Source: an uncultured Bacteroidota bacterium
GTDB lineage: Bacteria > Bacteroidota > Bacteroidia > Chitinophagales > Chitinophagaceae
Length of the DNA stretch: 64,000 nt
NCBI GenBank assembly: GCA_903887415.1
Contig: CAISPO010000008.1
Location: 1 to 64,000, forward strand
Direction: 5' to 3'
The notes beneath the pieces are model-generated. The model was not told where the DNA came from. It saw only the letters and a program-made list of their open reading frames with translations, and ran no database searches. The position numbers and the translations under genes are program-made. The stretch's first letter is position 1. Each line of letters opens with the position of its first letter. Positions 48,050 through 57,714 of this stretch are shown here, one piece after another.

Positions 48050-50449
48050 TCATTTCAGCCCAAAATCCAATTTATAATAAAAGATAGGCAGGAAGCCCAA
48101 CTGGTAAGTGTAATAAAATGGGTCTTTGCCATTTGTCTGCTGGTTTAGTCCATAGCTGTAGGTTACGTCCAGTGTATTCTTGGTATTGAACACATTTACC
48201 AGGTCGAGGCCTATTTCATGCGTTAATCTTTTGCCATTTATCCTAAAGCCAAGTTTTACATCTGTGCGAAAATATGGGTTAAAATGAAGCGTGTTCCTTT
48301 GGCTGTCTATCACTACAGCATCACCATAAGCGTTGGAAGCTGCTGTATCCACCGGTGAATATAGCCGGCCGCCGATCATTGTTACTTTGAGGCCGGTTAT
48401 CAGTGTGTTGTACCTGCCAATTTTTATATCATAACCCCCGAGCAGGTTAAATGAGTAGTGGGTGTTGTAATCTGTATTGCGATATACCCCGTCATTCCCT
48501 TTTGCTTTCGAGTCGAATACCGAGCTGGTAAGTAAAAGGTAGTAACCGTGACTGAATGTTTTTTCGAGTGTCAGCTCCAGGCCGTAGTTATATCCGGTAC
48601 CTGTATTTTGAAGCTGGCCGGGAAAGTCACGTGAGTAGCCCGTTCCCTGATCCAGGGCTGAATAGGAGGAACCGATCCTTGTTTCAACGGGTACGTCAAA
48701 AAGGTACTGATAGTAAGTTTCCAGTTTCAGGCCCAGGTTGTCTGCAATTTTTCGGTCATACCCCAGCACTGCGTGATGACTGCGGATAAAACCAACATTG
48801 TAATTGGGTAATAAAGCCGGGTTGGCAGTATCCCGGGCAAAGTATTGATACAGCGGCAGCATCTCGCTATGCAGGCCATATCCAAGAGTGATTACGTCAT
48901 TATCAGTAAGCACAACTTTTGCACCAACCCGCGGCTCTATAGACTCAGCTTTGTTGTGTGTAAGATATTGCGCATGAACACCCGCCGTTAAAGTGACAAA
49001 CTCTGTAGGCCGGTATTTGTATTGTATATATGCCTGAGCAAGGTCGGTAAGGCCATGATAGTTTTCCCGGTATTGCCAGGTCTCCCGGGTAGGCGGATAC
49101 TGCCTGCTGCTGTCTATAAAATTCAGGTTGTAAAGATTATTGATAACGCCGAATTTGATGGTTTGCCGCGATGATAACTTTTTGTTCAGGAACCAGTGGG
49201 CCACTGTGCTTGTTGTCCTGAAATCATAGCCAAGTATGGGTTTCAGCGGATAGATCACATTGTTGTTAGAATCGCGGAATACATAGTCGTGGTGGGCATA
49301 AACATCGCTTCCTGTTTCAGCAACGGTAAGTTTAGTATAGGTATCCTGGTTTATGGTATGTGCAAATGATGCGCCCACAACTCCTGTGTTTGAGGTAAAA
49401 TACTGGTTGCGGTCCGACTCGCCATACAACTGCGGCGTATTCTCAGCGAGGTCGCTTACCACAAGGTTTATATTGCTCAGTCCGCCGATACCGAAGATGG
49501 ATACAGTGGATCGCGGGCTTACCGGGAAGTTGAGCTTGAAAGTAAGGTCCTGGTAATTTGGCACGGATGTGGTGCCGATCTTGATATTCAAGCCTTGGAA
49601 TAGTTGTAGCGTAGAGTATCGGTAAGCAATAAGAAATGAAGAGCCTATATCCTGCGCTATAGGCCCTTCGGCCATTATCTCTGTGCCCAGCAAGCCTACT
49701 TGCCCGGTAAACTCATATTTGTCGTTATTGCCGTTGCGCAGCCGCACATCAAATACTCCTGCTACCGCATCGCCATACTCCGCCGGGAATGCACCCATAA
49801 AAAAATCACTGTTCGCCAATGTATGGCTGTTCAGCATGCTCACCGGGCCGCCGGTGGTGCCCGGTATGGAGAAATGGTTAGGGTTAGGAATATCAATTCC
49901 TTCCATCCGCCACAGCACACCCTGCGGGCTGTTGCCGCGTATAATAATGTCATTTCTCGAATCATCACCGCCCTGTGTTCCTGCGAAGTTCGATGCCATA
50001 CGCGCAGGGTCGGCCCTGCTGCCCGCATACCGTTCAGTCTCCTGCACATCAAATGTACGTGTGCTTACCACGGCCATATCATTTATATGGTCGCGCTTAT
50101 GAGAAACCGTTACCTCATTCATCGTCGTCACCGCTTCTTCCATTTCTATATCCAGCACGGTTTCTTTGCCTGCAATTACGAGCACATCATTAAGCGTTAT
50201 ACTCTTGAAGCCCATATAAGTGAGGGTAACTGTGTGTTTTCCCAGTGTCACATCGTCGATCACAAATTCGCCAAATTTGTCGGTAGCGGCGCCCATCCGT
50301 GTAGGCCCGTCTGTGATTGAGGCTATTACACCAGTCAGTGGCGCTTTAGACTCTTTGTCCACAACACGGCCCCGCACGGTTTGTGTTCGCAGTTCCCCAA
50401 AGCATATCACAGGCATCAGCAATATCAGCAACAGAATAGATTTGAACAT
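48050..50449 (-). CDS. TonB-dependent receptor with carboxypeptidase-like domain
   Basis: 799 residues. Signal peptide (MFKSILLLILLMPVICFG), a carboxypeptidase-like regulatory domain (about 24-105: VRGRVVDKESKAPLTGV, DKFGEFVIDDVTLGKHTV), a plug (about 125-235: MASNFAGTQGGDDSRNDIII, GNSPQGVLWRMEGIDIPNPN), then the barrel to FYYKLDFGLK. No SusD-like gene or transport partner is next to it, so the cargo is unknown. The sequence NAYGDAVAGVFDVRLRNG is typical of receptors related to the regulatory/uptake class. Confidence 0.92.
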   Translation of the reverse strand: MFKSILLLILLMPVICFGELRTQTVRGRVVDKESKAPLTGVIASITDGPTRMGAATDKFGEFVIDDVTLGKHTVTLTYMGFKSITLNDVLVIAGKETVLDIEMEEAVTTMNEVTVSHKRDHINDMAVVSTRTFDVQETERYAGSRADPARMASNFAGTQGGDDSRNDIIIRGNSPQGVLWRMEGIDIPNPNHFSIPGTTGGPVSMLNSHTLANSDFFMGAFPAEYGDAVAGVFDVRLRNGNNDKYEFTGQVGLLGTEIMAEGPIAQDIGSSFLIAYRYSTLQLFQGLNIKIGTTSVPNYQDLTFKLNFPVSPRSTVSIFGIGGLSNINLVVSDLAENTPQLYGESDRNQYFTSNTGVVGASFAHTINQDTYTKLTVAETGSDVYAHHDYVFRDSNNNVIYPLKPILGYDFRTTSTVAHWFLNKKLSSRQTIKFGVINNLYNLNFIDSSRQYPPTRETWQYRENYHGLTDLAQAYIQYKYRPTEFVTLTAGVHAQYLTHNKAESIEPRVGAKVVLTDNDVITLGYGLHSEMLPLYQYFARDTANPALLPNYNVGFIRSHHAVLGYDRKIADNLGLKLETYYQYLFDVPVETRIGSSYSALDQGTGYSRDFPGQLQNTGTGYNYGLELTLEKTFSHGYYLLLTSSVFDSKAKGNDGVYRNTDYNTHYSFNLLGGYDIKIGRYNTLITGLKVTMIGGRLYSPVDTAASNAYGDAVVIDSQRNTLHFNPYFRTDVKLGFRINGKRLTHEIGLDLVNVFNTKNTLDVTYSYGLNQQTNGKDPFYYTYQLGFLPIFYYKLDFGLK

Positions 50450-50621
50450 AAGGTTTTAAATTATTGGCGAGTAAGTTACGCAAATCTGTATATATCTGAA
50501 AGCGTGCCGCCCGTGTTATTATACATAGCCACGTGTGAGCAGACCAAATAAATACAGGCCACACACAATTTGTAATTTAGAAAATCAGTATTTTTAGGAA
50601 CGTAGAAAAATAGACTATTTA

Positions 50622-51602
50622 ATGAAGCGACTCATCCTGTTTGTTTTGTTTTTATGCAGGGTAAGTATTGCCCCGGCCCAGCAGGGCTGGGTGTATCATG
50701 GCAATTTCAATTTTGGCTGCAATTATACACTGAACTACAGCAGGGGCAGCACAGCCTTTCCCGGCCTTAAGTTGTTTTGCGGCTTCTCTGCAAACGGTGT
50801 TTATAAAGATCACTTTATCGTCAACTACGGCCCATCGCTATCCTTTTATACCAAGTCTATTGGCGCTAACCTCAACCCGCTTATTTCCGATGTGCAAATA
50901 GACTTTGTGAACTCATTTTCATTTGGCGCAGGTATGAATGACCTCCCTTATTTTAAGCTTTTCCGAACGCTGGATAATGCGTCTTATTACAATGTGCTGC
51001 TCAATAAAGACTACGCATTCCTGCTTACCAGCAATTTTATACTCAACAATCATAAACGAAACCAAGTGAACGGCTCGATCGCACTATCCTTTCCGCAGTT
51101 CACCCTCAATTACTACAACGATGGCGGGGCACCCTTTTACCGCATACCCATAGCCGACAACCTGGACCGTTACTGGACAGGCGGCTTTGGCGTATTTGTA
51201 CATAATAAAAGCGATTATAAGCTGGCATATAACAGCGTAGAGTTCAGCTTCGACCAGTTTACCGGTTACAGTCCGCTGTTGTTTGAGGCGTGTAATATGC
51301 TGGGCATATACATTCCTAATTATAACCTGCAGTATGATGAAGATACGCATGGTCCAAAGCCAACCAACTATAACACGTCCATGTACAATCTGAAAGTGTT
51401 TTTCATCAGGGGCTATGGAATAGATGTGGGTGCTATGGGCTCTTTGAAAGACGTATCGTCGCGGCGGAAGAAAGAGATATACTATGGCCTGCAGGACATT
51501 ATACACATTAAAGGCGGTTTTTCACTGCACCCCAATAATGATAACCAGCATTTTTTCATAGGCGGCACTTACAACAACTTTACTAATGTCAGCATTAAAT
51601 AA
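50622..51602 (+). CDS. Unrecognised secreted protein, first of a pair
   Basis: 326 residues. Signal peptide (MKRLILFVLFLCRVSIAPAQ), then many aromatic strands (WVYHGNFNFGCNYTLNYSRG, FKLFRTLDNASYYNVLLNKDYA, LAYNSVEFSFDQFTGYSPL). It is probably a beta-rich outer-membrane or surface protein. Its 3' end overlaps the next lipoprotein gene by 17 bases, which implies co-translation. No family recognised. Confidence 0.68.
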   Translation: MKRLILFVLFLCRVSIAPAQQGWVYHGNFNFGCNYTLNYSRGSTAFPGLKLFCGFSANGVYKDHFIVNYGPSLSFYTKSIGANLNPLISDVQIDFVNSFSFGAGMNDLPYFKLFRTLDNASYYNVLLNKDYAFLLTSNFILNNHKRNQVNGSIALSFPQFTLNYYNDGGAPFYRIPIADNLDRYWTGGFGVFVHNKSDYKLAYNSVEFSFDQFTGYSPLLFEACNMLGIYIPNYNLQYDEDTHGPKPTNYNTSMYNLKVFFIRGYGIDVGAMGSLKDVSSRRKKEIYYGLQDIIHIKGGFSLHPNNDNQHFFIGGTYNNFTNVSIK

Positions 51603-52260
51603 AATATTGTTAGCGGTACTGGCTATGAGCATGCTTTATGGCTGCTCGCCGCGCAACATTGCTTTCAGTACAGACAATTTTACCAACCCTTTATTTTATC
51701 AGTCCCTGCCACTTATTCTCAATAAAAACCTCCGGATCGATTCTGTTATTGCCTACGAAACTACCTTTGAAGAAAAGCCCTACGAAGGTTACTATGTTAT
51801 TGACTACTCTGAAGTAAACTCAAAGAATGATAACAACATTCTTCATTACAAGAACTTCAAAGGGTACTATCAAAAGCTATACCTGCTGAAGCTGGTCACT
51901 TATCCCAAAGACTCCGTTACCATGTACTTCTCCATAAAGTACAACGCGTTCGACCAGTGCATTGGCTTTGGCCCCTCCTACATTGGCACTATGGATGAAA
52001 AAAGAAACCTTATATTTTTTAATGCAGAATTATATACGCGCAGCAAAAAAAACAACTACAGCCTTAAAAAAGTTCGGGTGCCGCTTGCGCTGTTTATGAA
52101 TGCCAGTGAACTACTCCCCCGCAACTACATCAACATAGACAAAATGATCGTTGAAAAATCATTTGAAATAGGCAACAATGTGGTCATTGATATTCCCCGC
52201 ATCTTCCATGATTCTGCGGCATTGAAGTTTGAGTATATTGATACGCGAAAGATAAAGTAG
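51586..52260 (+). CDS. Unrecognised lipoprotein, second of a pair
   Basis: 224 residues. Lipoprotein signal with lipobox LYGC (Cys20), then a mostly polar body with YEGYYVIDYSEVNSKNDNN and a long aromatic middle; no membrane helix. It overlaps the preceding gene by 17 bases. The pair resembles the barrel-plus-lipoprotein couple at 7049-8148 in layout, though not in sequence. Confidence 0.7.
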   Translation: MSALNKILLAVLAMSMLYGCSPRNIAFSTDNFTNPLFYQSLPLILNKNLRIDSVIAYETTFEEKPYEGYYVIDYSEVNSKNDNNILHYKNFKGYYQKLYLLKLVTYPKDSVTMYFSIKYNAFDQCIGFGPSYIGTMDEKRNLIFFNAELYTRSKKNNYSLKKVRVPLALFMNASELLPRNYINIDKMIVEKSFEIGNNVVIDIPRIFHDSAALKFEYIDTRKIK

Positions 52261-52300
52261 CGCAATACGCCCTCTTCACTTACATGCGCTAACCCATCAC

Positions 52301-53233
52301 CTATTCCTTATACGTCCTCGGCACTTTAGGATCTGTAATAATGATGTAATCCCCATTTTTTTTATAGTCGTCCCATTTTATGTTCGGGAAGGCCTCATCA
52401 CTGCCTGATGAGATGATCAGTTCTTTTACCTTAGGACGATAATGTTTGAGTTGGTTGGCTACTGCAAAGCCTTCGTCGCTATGAAACCTTCCGTTTACCT
52501 GCATCACTTTCTGGCCCTTATGTTTCTTCATGTATTGGGAAATAGAATAAGCCATAGTAGCGTCCCACAGTGACTGTGCCAGTACCAGATCAAAATTACC
52601 CATACCTGGCATAGACATTGGCGCGGCTTTTTTTGAAGTATCATTTAGCGATCCGGCCGCATGCTGTGGCAGTCCAGTGAGCTTTTCGTAGTAGTCTCCC
52701 GAAGCGGTGTCGTAGGGCAGGGGCGCAAAATATGCCTGTGATTCTTCAGGTAATTTCACCAGTTCGTCTTCTCCTTTTCTTCCTGCAAGGTTGGTATAGC
52801 GCGTTGGTGCGTTTGCGCAAACTACATCAAGGCCTTTATCTTTTGCAAATTCCACCATCGGCTTGTAGTCCCTGTAGTTGCTCCATACACGGGCATCCTT
52901 GGTGAAATGCTTTTCGCGGATAAAGCCCTTGAGATATTCATTCATCACCGGCTGCACATCGCGGTCGAACATCTCCATTGAGAGGGTCATCTGGGTGCCA
53001 TATTGCGCATAAAGCATTTCGAGCATAGACTTTTCCAGGAAGTGCGTGACACTGTCATTATGCTCTTCTCCGAAGAACAATACATCGCTTGCCGCCATAT
53101 CGTTCACTATATCTTTGAGTGCAATTTCTTTCCCGGCCTTTACAGAATAGATACGATAGTTGGCTTCAGTGAGTTTATCCTGAGCAAGCGAAAACAATGG
53201 GCATAATAAAAATACAAAGACGAGCTTCTTCAT
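52301..53233 (-). CDS. ChaN-like (Tiki superfamily) protein
   Basis: The start at 53233 (MKKLVFVFLLCPLFSLAQ) gives a signal peptide; 310 residues. ChaN/haem-binding-uptake family blocks: DVLFFGEEHNDSVTH (conserved GExH), LSMEMFDRDVQPVMNEYL, VCANAPTRYTNLAGRKG, and a C-terminal VMQVNGRFHSDEGFAVANQL. ChaN of Campylobacter binds haem. The GExHxD residues are also metal ligands in the EreA/Tiki fold. Next to cutC, so a role in metal or haem handling fits. Alternative: a metalloprotease of the Tiki group. Confidence 0.85.
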   Translation of the reverse strand: MKKLVFVFLLCPLFSLAQDKLTEANYRIYSVKAGKEIALKDIVNDMAASDVLFFGEEHNDSVTHFLEKSMLEMLYAQYGTQMTLSMEMFDRDVQPVMNEYLKGFIREKHFTKDARVWSNYRDYKPMVEFAKDKGLDVVCANAPTRYTNLAGRKGEDELVKLPEESQAYFAPLPYDTASGDYYEKLTGLPQHAAGSLNDTSKKAAPMSMPGMGNFDLVLAQSLWDATMAYSISQYMKKHKGQKVMQVNGRFHSDEGFAVANQLKHYRPKVKELIISSGSDEAFPNIKWDDYKKNGDYIIITDPKVPRTYKE

Positions 53234-53290
53234 AATATGGTTTTGCATAAAGATATGGTTTTTAGCAGATTGCGATAAGCAAAACCATTT

Positions 53291-53968
53291 TCATCTCATC
53301 TCCAGCGTTTTCACTATCAGTTTTACCTCCTGCTCATCAGCGGTGTGATTTTCGGCCCTGGAGACCAGGCATGAGCTATGATATTCTTTAGCGCCGGTCT
53401 GGCCAACGAGTTGCGCAATGTTCGACGACCTTACGCCACCACCTGCCATGACTCTAATGCGGCCACTGGCTTGTGCAACAAGATCAGCGATCACTAGTGC
53501 TCCCTCGATGGCTGTTTTGTGTAACCCCGATGTAAGTATGCGGCTACAGCCTGCTGTTATCACATCTTCAAGGGCTTCAAAAGCATTGGGGGTCGCATCA
53601 AATACTTTATGGCAGGTAACGCTCATAGGGTGTGCCCATTCCACCAGGCGGCGCAGCAGTTCCACGTCTATGCGGCCATCTGGCAACTGAATGCCGGTGG
53701 CTATGCCGGGACAGCCTAACTCACGAAAAGTGAATATGTCCTTCTTCATTATTTCCAGTTCGTCAGCGTTATATACAAAGTTGCCGCCTCGCGGGCGCAC
53801 CATAGGAAATACAGGGATAGGTATTTTCTCCAGCGAATACTTTACAAGGCCATAACTTGGTGTTGTGCCGCCCTGCAATGGGTCAACGCATAGCTCTATA
53901 CGGGCTGCACCAGCCATTGCAGCTACTAAGCAGGATTGAATATTAAATGCGCAAACCTCGAGAAGCAT
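53291..53968 (-). CDS. cutC: Copper homeostasis protein CutC
   Basis: 225 residues of a TIM-barrel protein: start MLLEVCAFNIQSCLVAAMAGAARIELC, then the GGTTPSYGLVKY block, FPMVRPRGGNFVY, VTCHKVFDATPN and MAGGGVRSSNIAQLV. CutC lowers copper sensitivity in several bacteria, but its enzymatic role is not settled. It lies between the ChaN-like gene and glycosylasparaginase on the same strand with 57- and 70-bp gaps. Confidence 0.95.
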   Translation of the reverse strand: MLLEVCAFNIQSCLVAAMAGAARIELCVDPLQGGTTPSYGLVKYSLEKIPIPVFPMVRPRGGNFVYNADELEIMKKDIFTFRELGCPGIATGIQLPDGRIDVELLRRLVEWAHPMSVTCHKVFDATPNAFEALEDVITAGCSRILTSGLHKTAIEGALVIADLVAQASGRIRVMAGGGVRSSNIAQLVGQTGAKEYHSSCLVSRAENHTADEQEVKLIVKTLEMR

Positions 53969-54038
53969 TCTTTAGAGTTAGGAATTAGGAATTGGGAATC
54001 AGGATTAGAAAGTAATAGTGCGGTGCAAACAAGCGGGC
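53969..54038. repeat. Stutter of GGAATTAGGAATTGGGAATC words
   Basis: A short run of near-tandem 8-9-bp words (TTAGGAATT, TTGGGAATC, AGGATTAG) fills part of the cutC/glycosylasparaginase gap. It is similar in style to the A-rich stutters elsewhere in the window and contains no gene. Confidence 0.4.
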
Positions 54039-55064
54039 TTATTTCTGTGGGGTGTCATAAAAATACTTTGATTCAAACACGTCCTCCACTTTGCCATTCC
54101 GCACTGCATATGAAAACCCTTTTTGCAGCGCGTAAGCGCCATAAGTGCCATTTTTATTGAGTGCCAGGAAGCCCACCTGTACTTGTTTTGCCATTTCCGG
54201 GTTGCGGGATATTATTCGCTCCACGGCTTTTTTGCAGGCCTCTTCCGGCTCCAGGCCCTGGCGCATCAACTCAACTACCAGGTGCGATCCTACTATCCGT
54301 ATCACCTCTTCACCTACCCCGGTGCTTGTAGCTGCGCCCACTTCATTGTCAACATACAGCCCAGCGCCTATTATAGGTGAATCACCCACACGGCCGTGCA
54401 TTTTGTAGGCCATGCCGCTGGTGGTACAAGCCCCGCTCAGGTTTCCATTTTTATCCATTGCCACCATGCCAATAGTATCATGGTTGAACTCGCCGCCGGG
54501 CAGTACATTCTCTATATTTTTCTGCGGGGCATACTTCGATGTTTTGAGCCACTCCTGCCATTCTGCTTCGCTTTTGGGTGTAAGCAGATTTTCTTTTTTA
54601 AAACCATTGGCAAGGGCAAACTGTGTTGCCCCATCGCCAACCAGCATTACATGGGGTGTTTTCTCCATTACCATACGCGCTACGGATATGGCATGAACCA
54701 CATGCTCCAATGCAGCTACAGAGCCACACCTGTAGTTCTCATCCATGATACAGGCATCCAGTGTTACCCGCCCATCCCTGTCTGGCCTGCCGCCTAGGCC
54801 CACCGATTGGTTTTTAGGATCGGCTTCAGGTATCTTCACACCCGCTTCCACGGCATCAAGCGCCCTGCCGCCGTTTTTCAGTATATCCCATGCGCCAACG
54901 TTTGCAACCTTGCCAAAGTCCCAGGTCGAGATCACAATCGGTTCGTCTTTTACCGTAGTATATATCTTGTCGCCCTTATCGGCCTTTGCAAACAAGTTTT
55001 TACCTATCAGCATTGCCGCTGATGATAATAAAGAAGCCTTCAGAAATTTTCTCCGGTTCGACAT
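54039..55064 (-). CDS. N4-(beta-N-acetylglucosaminyl)-L-asparaginase (glycosylasparaginase)
   Basis: An Ntn-hydrolase that cuts N-acetylglucosamine from asparagine of degraded glycoproteins. 341 residues. An SNRRKFLKASLLSS twin-arginine-like signal at the N-terminus, GLGGRPDRDGRVTLDACIMD and GSVAALEHVVHAIS early on, and the self-cleavage site GEFNHDTIGMVAMD with Thr197 as the future nucleophile, followed by GRVGDSPIIGAGLYVDNEVG. The whole fold is intact. It lies upstream of cutC on the same strand. Confidence 0.94.
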   Translation of the reverse strand: MSNRRKFLKASLLSSAAMLIGKNLFAKADKGDKIYTTVKDEPIVISTWDFGKVANVGAWDILKNGGRALDAVEAGVKIPEADPKNQSVGLGGRPDRDGRVTLDACIMDENYRCGSVAALEHVVHAISVARMVMEKTPHVMLVGDGATQFALANGFKKENLLTPKSEAEWQEWLKTSKYAPQKNIENVLPGGEFNHDTIGMVAMDKNGNLSGACTTSGMAYKMHGRVGDSPIIGAGLYVDNEVGAATSTGVGEEVIRIVGSHLVVELMRQGLEPEEACKKAVERIISRNPEMAKQVQVGFLALNKNGTYGAYALQKGFSYAVRNGKVEDVFESKYFYDTPQK

Positions 55065-55125
55065 GTCGCACGAATTGATTATTCAAGGTAAAAAAGTATT
55101 CGGTACTTTGCGCAGATAGGGTCAT

Positions 55126-56364
55126 TTATTTTATTGCAGATGCTATATCCGGCGTATGAATATGCTCCGGCCTGATACCGATTCCGACTGCACGGGCGGG
55201 CAGCCGTTGTAGAACGGGAAATACATTTATTAACCGCATGAAGAAGGGTGGCTTAATATTTTTGTCAGACAGGCGGGCCTTGATAACGCTGTTTTGAATA
55301 GTTATTTGCAGCCGTTGTATAAACCACGTTGGCAATGTCCGTCTTTTCTGCACTAACCGCAGTATAGCTGTGCTGATCGGCTTTTTTTCGTTCAGGGGTT
55401 TATAAAGAATATTGGCTGTAGCAACAGCATCCTGTATGGCAAGGTTTATTCCTACCCCGCCTATTGGCGACATAGCGTGTGCTGCATCGCCAATGCACAA
55501 AAGCCCATCTGTGTACCAGGTTTCAAGATGGTCTATGTCCACGGTCAGCAGCTTTATATCATCCCATGTTTTTAATTCATCTTGCCTGCCTGCCAGGAAA
55601 TGTGCAACCTCTGTAACGTCTTTTCTAAAGGGCCCCAATCCCTTTTGGTGTATCTTTTCGTAACCCCCTTTTTCTATTACATAGGCACACTGCCAGTATT
55701 CATTCCGGTCGAGCATAACCATGATCTTGCCAAAGTTGAAGCGGCCCAATATTTGCGATGGGTCGCTCTTCTGCCTTGATATCCTGAACCATAGGACATC
55801 TATGGGAACGCCCGACGATATCACCTTAAGCCCTGCTTTTTCCCTCAATAGGGAACGACGGCCATCGGCGGCAATTACAATATCCGCAGTTACTTGCGTA
55901 AGGCCGTCAGCGGATGATACGTTTACACCTGTTACCCTGCCGTTTTCTTTTATCAGGCCGGTAGCTTCTGCATTCATCACCAATCTGAACTTTGGATAAG
56001 GTGCAGCCTGCAGTTGCAGGAATTTTAAAAAATCCCATTGCGGCATCAACCCAAGCACTGGCTTGGCAACCTTGAGATGACTGAAATTGGCGATCTGTAT
56101 TGGTGTGTCATTAAAAACTGCGCTGAATTTTTCTATTTCCTGGTGAGGTACCTTCAAAAATTCGTCGAGCACGCCAAGCTCGTACATTAACTGAAAGGTG
56201 GAGGGGTGGATGGTATCTCCGCGGAAATCTCGGAAAAAGTCGGCATGTTTTTCCAGCACGATCACATCAATACCAGCCCTGGCCAGCAGAAAGCCGAGCA
56301 TCATGCCTGCCGGCCCGCCGCCTGCAATGCAGCAGGATGTAGTTAATTCTTTGGTTTGAGCCAT
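55126..56364 (-). CDS. FAD-dependent monooxygenase (aromatic hydroxylase type)
   Basis: The start at 56364 (MAQTKELTTSCCIAGGG) gives 412 residues. FAD-binding GGGPAGMM (15-22) and ARAGIDVIVLEKH; a GDTIHPSTFQLMYELGVLDEF substrate-domain start; VIAADGRRSLLREKAG; and CIGDAAHAMSPIGGVGINLAIQDAV (about 288-312) binding the ribityl chain. It belongs to the PHBH/ubiquinone hydroxylase group; the substrate is unknown. A non-coding stretch of about 60 bp separates it from the glycosylasparaginase gene. Confidence 0.9.
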   Translation of the reverse strand: MAQTKELTTSCCIAGGGPAGMMLGFLLARAGIDVIVLEKHADFFRDFRGDTIHPSTFQLMYELGVLDEFLKVPHQEIEKFSAVFNDTPIQIANFSHLKVAKPVLGLMPQWDFLKFLQLQAAPYPKFRLVMNAEATGLIKENGRVTGVNVSSADGLTQVTADIVIAADGRRSLLREKAGLKVISSGVPIDVLWFRISRQKSDPSQILGRFNFGKIMVMLDRNEYWQCAYVIEKGGYEKIHQKGLGPFRKDVTEVAHFLAGRQDELKTWDDIKLLTVDIDHLETWYTDGLLCIGDAAHAMSPIGGVGINLAIQDAVATANILYKPLNEKKPISTAILRLVQKRRTLPTWFIQRLQITIQNSVIKARLSDKNIKPPFFMRLINVFPVLQRLPARAVGIGIRPEHIHTPDIASAIK

Positions 56365-56485
56365 ACTGAAAATGGTACAACAATTGTACCCAGGAAGACT
56401 GACAATGTGAATGTAAGGAGTATATCTTTTACATTTCCCTGACAATAGACGGGCTTAAATTAGTGCCAATCCTTTGATGTTGAAG

Positions 56486-56493
56486 TAGTTTTG
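56486..56493 (+). promoter_or_regulatory. -7 box of the TolB-like gene
   Basis: TAGTTTTG matches TAnnTTTG, 18 bp before the ATG at 56512. Confidence 0.45.
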
Positions 56494-56511
56494 CACGATT
56501 AATTTTTAATT

Positions 56512-57621
56512 ATGCGTATTACTTTTACTTCGGTTGCTTCCATGTTATTCATTGCGTCTTCATTCTTATTAAAGGCTCAGCAACAGCAGGCTCCCGTTGA
56601 TAATTCAGGCCCGGAAAAGAAGAGCCTCGTGTACCCTGACGAAAAGCACTTTAAGAACATGCGCCAGCTCACTACAGGTGGCGATAATGCGGAGGCATAT
56701 TTTGGGTTTGACAATGAGCATATCACCTTTCAGCGCAGGAACCCCGCAGAAGGCATAATGTGCGACCAGATATTTTTCGGGTCGTTGCCAAAGTCCGAAA
56801 ACGAGAAATTTAACTATTCACGTGTGAGCACCGGTAAGGGCCGCACCACCTGCGCCTACCTGATGCCAGACCACAAGCATTTTTTGTATGCATCTACGCA
56901 CCTGGTTGGAGATGAGTGCCCGGTGGAACCAGATCGCAAAGTGATCAAGAAGTACGTGTGGCCGGTATATGATAGCTACGATATTTTTGAAGCCGACCTT
57001 AAAGGCAATATCACCAAGCGCCTTACCAGCACGCCAGGTTACGATGCAGAAGCGACTATATCTCCCGATGGAAAGAAGATCATTTTCACCAGCATGCGTA
57101 ATGGCGATATAGATATCTACACTATGGATATTGACGGCAAGAACGTGAAGCAGATAACGAACACGCTGGGCTACGATGGCGGCGCCTGCTTCTCACCGGA
57201 CAGTAAGAAGATAGTGTGGCGCGCATCGCGTCCACAGACACCGGAAGAAGTGAAAGAATATAAAGACCTGCTGGCACAGGGGCTGGTAATGCCAACACAC
57301 ATGGAGCTGTTTGTGGCCAATGCCGATGGCAGCGATGCGCACCAGGTAACCAAACTGGGCAAGGCCAACTGGGCGCCCGCATTTACACCAAATGGCAAGC
57401 AAATCGTTTTTGCGTCCGACTATGAGTATGAGCGTGGTTTTCCGTTCAACTTATATCTCATCAACCTGGATGGCACCGGCCTGGAGCGCATAAGCCACGA
57501 TGGCAGCTTTGATGCATTCCCTATGTTCTCACCAGACGGGAAGAAATTCATCTTCAGCTCAAACCGCAACAATGGCGGCGGGCATGATACGAATGTGTTT
57601 GTATGCGATTGGGTGGATTAA
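56512..57621 (+). CDS. TolB-like PD40 beta-propeller protein
   Basis: 369 residues: signal peptide (SMLFIASSFLLKAQ) and then PD40/WD40-like repeats: YDAEATISPDGKKIIFTSMRNG, YDGGACFSPDSKKIVWRA, ANWAPAFTPNGKQIVFASDY, FDAFPMFSPDGKKFIFSSNRN. Each carries the SPDGKKI core. Such propellers bind proteins in the envelope or sit on exopeptidases; no enzymatic domain is attached here. It lies alone on the plus strand. Confidence 0.88.
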   Translation: MRITFTSVASMLFIASSFLLKAQQQQAPVDNSGPEKKSLVYPDEKHFKNMRQLTTGGDNAEAYFGFDNEHITFQRRNPAEGIMCDQIFFGSLPKSENEKFNYSRVSTGKGRTTCAYLMPDHKHFLYASTHLVGDECPVEPDRKVIKKYVWPVYDSYDIFEADLKGNITKRLTSTPGYDAEATISPDGKKIIFTSMRNGDIDIYTMDIDGKNVKQITNTLGYDGGACFSPDSKKIVWRASRPQTPEEVKEYKDLLAQGLVMPTHMELFVANADGSDAHQVTKLGKANWAPAFTPNGKQIVFASDYEYERGFPFNLYLINLDGTGLERISHDGSFDAFPMFSPDGKKFIFSSNRNNGGGHDTNVFVCDWVD

Positions 57622-57714
57622 GTAATGTGCAAATAAAGAAATGTGCAGATGTGAAAATTGATGTATCAAAGCATATCCTTTGAGTAAATGCCAGATATTG
57701 ATTAATTTGGCTGT

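Noticed and set aside
57622-57714. Possible fluoride riboswitch upstream of crcB
   Set aside because: The 93-bp region shows none of the conserved fluoride-aptamer blocks and no terminator.
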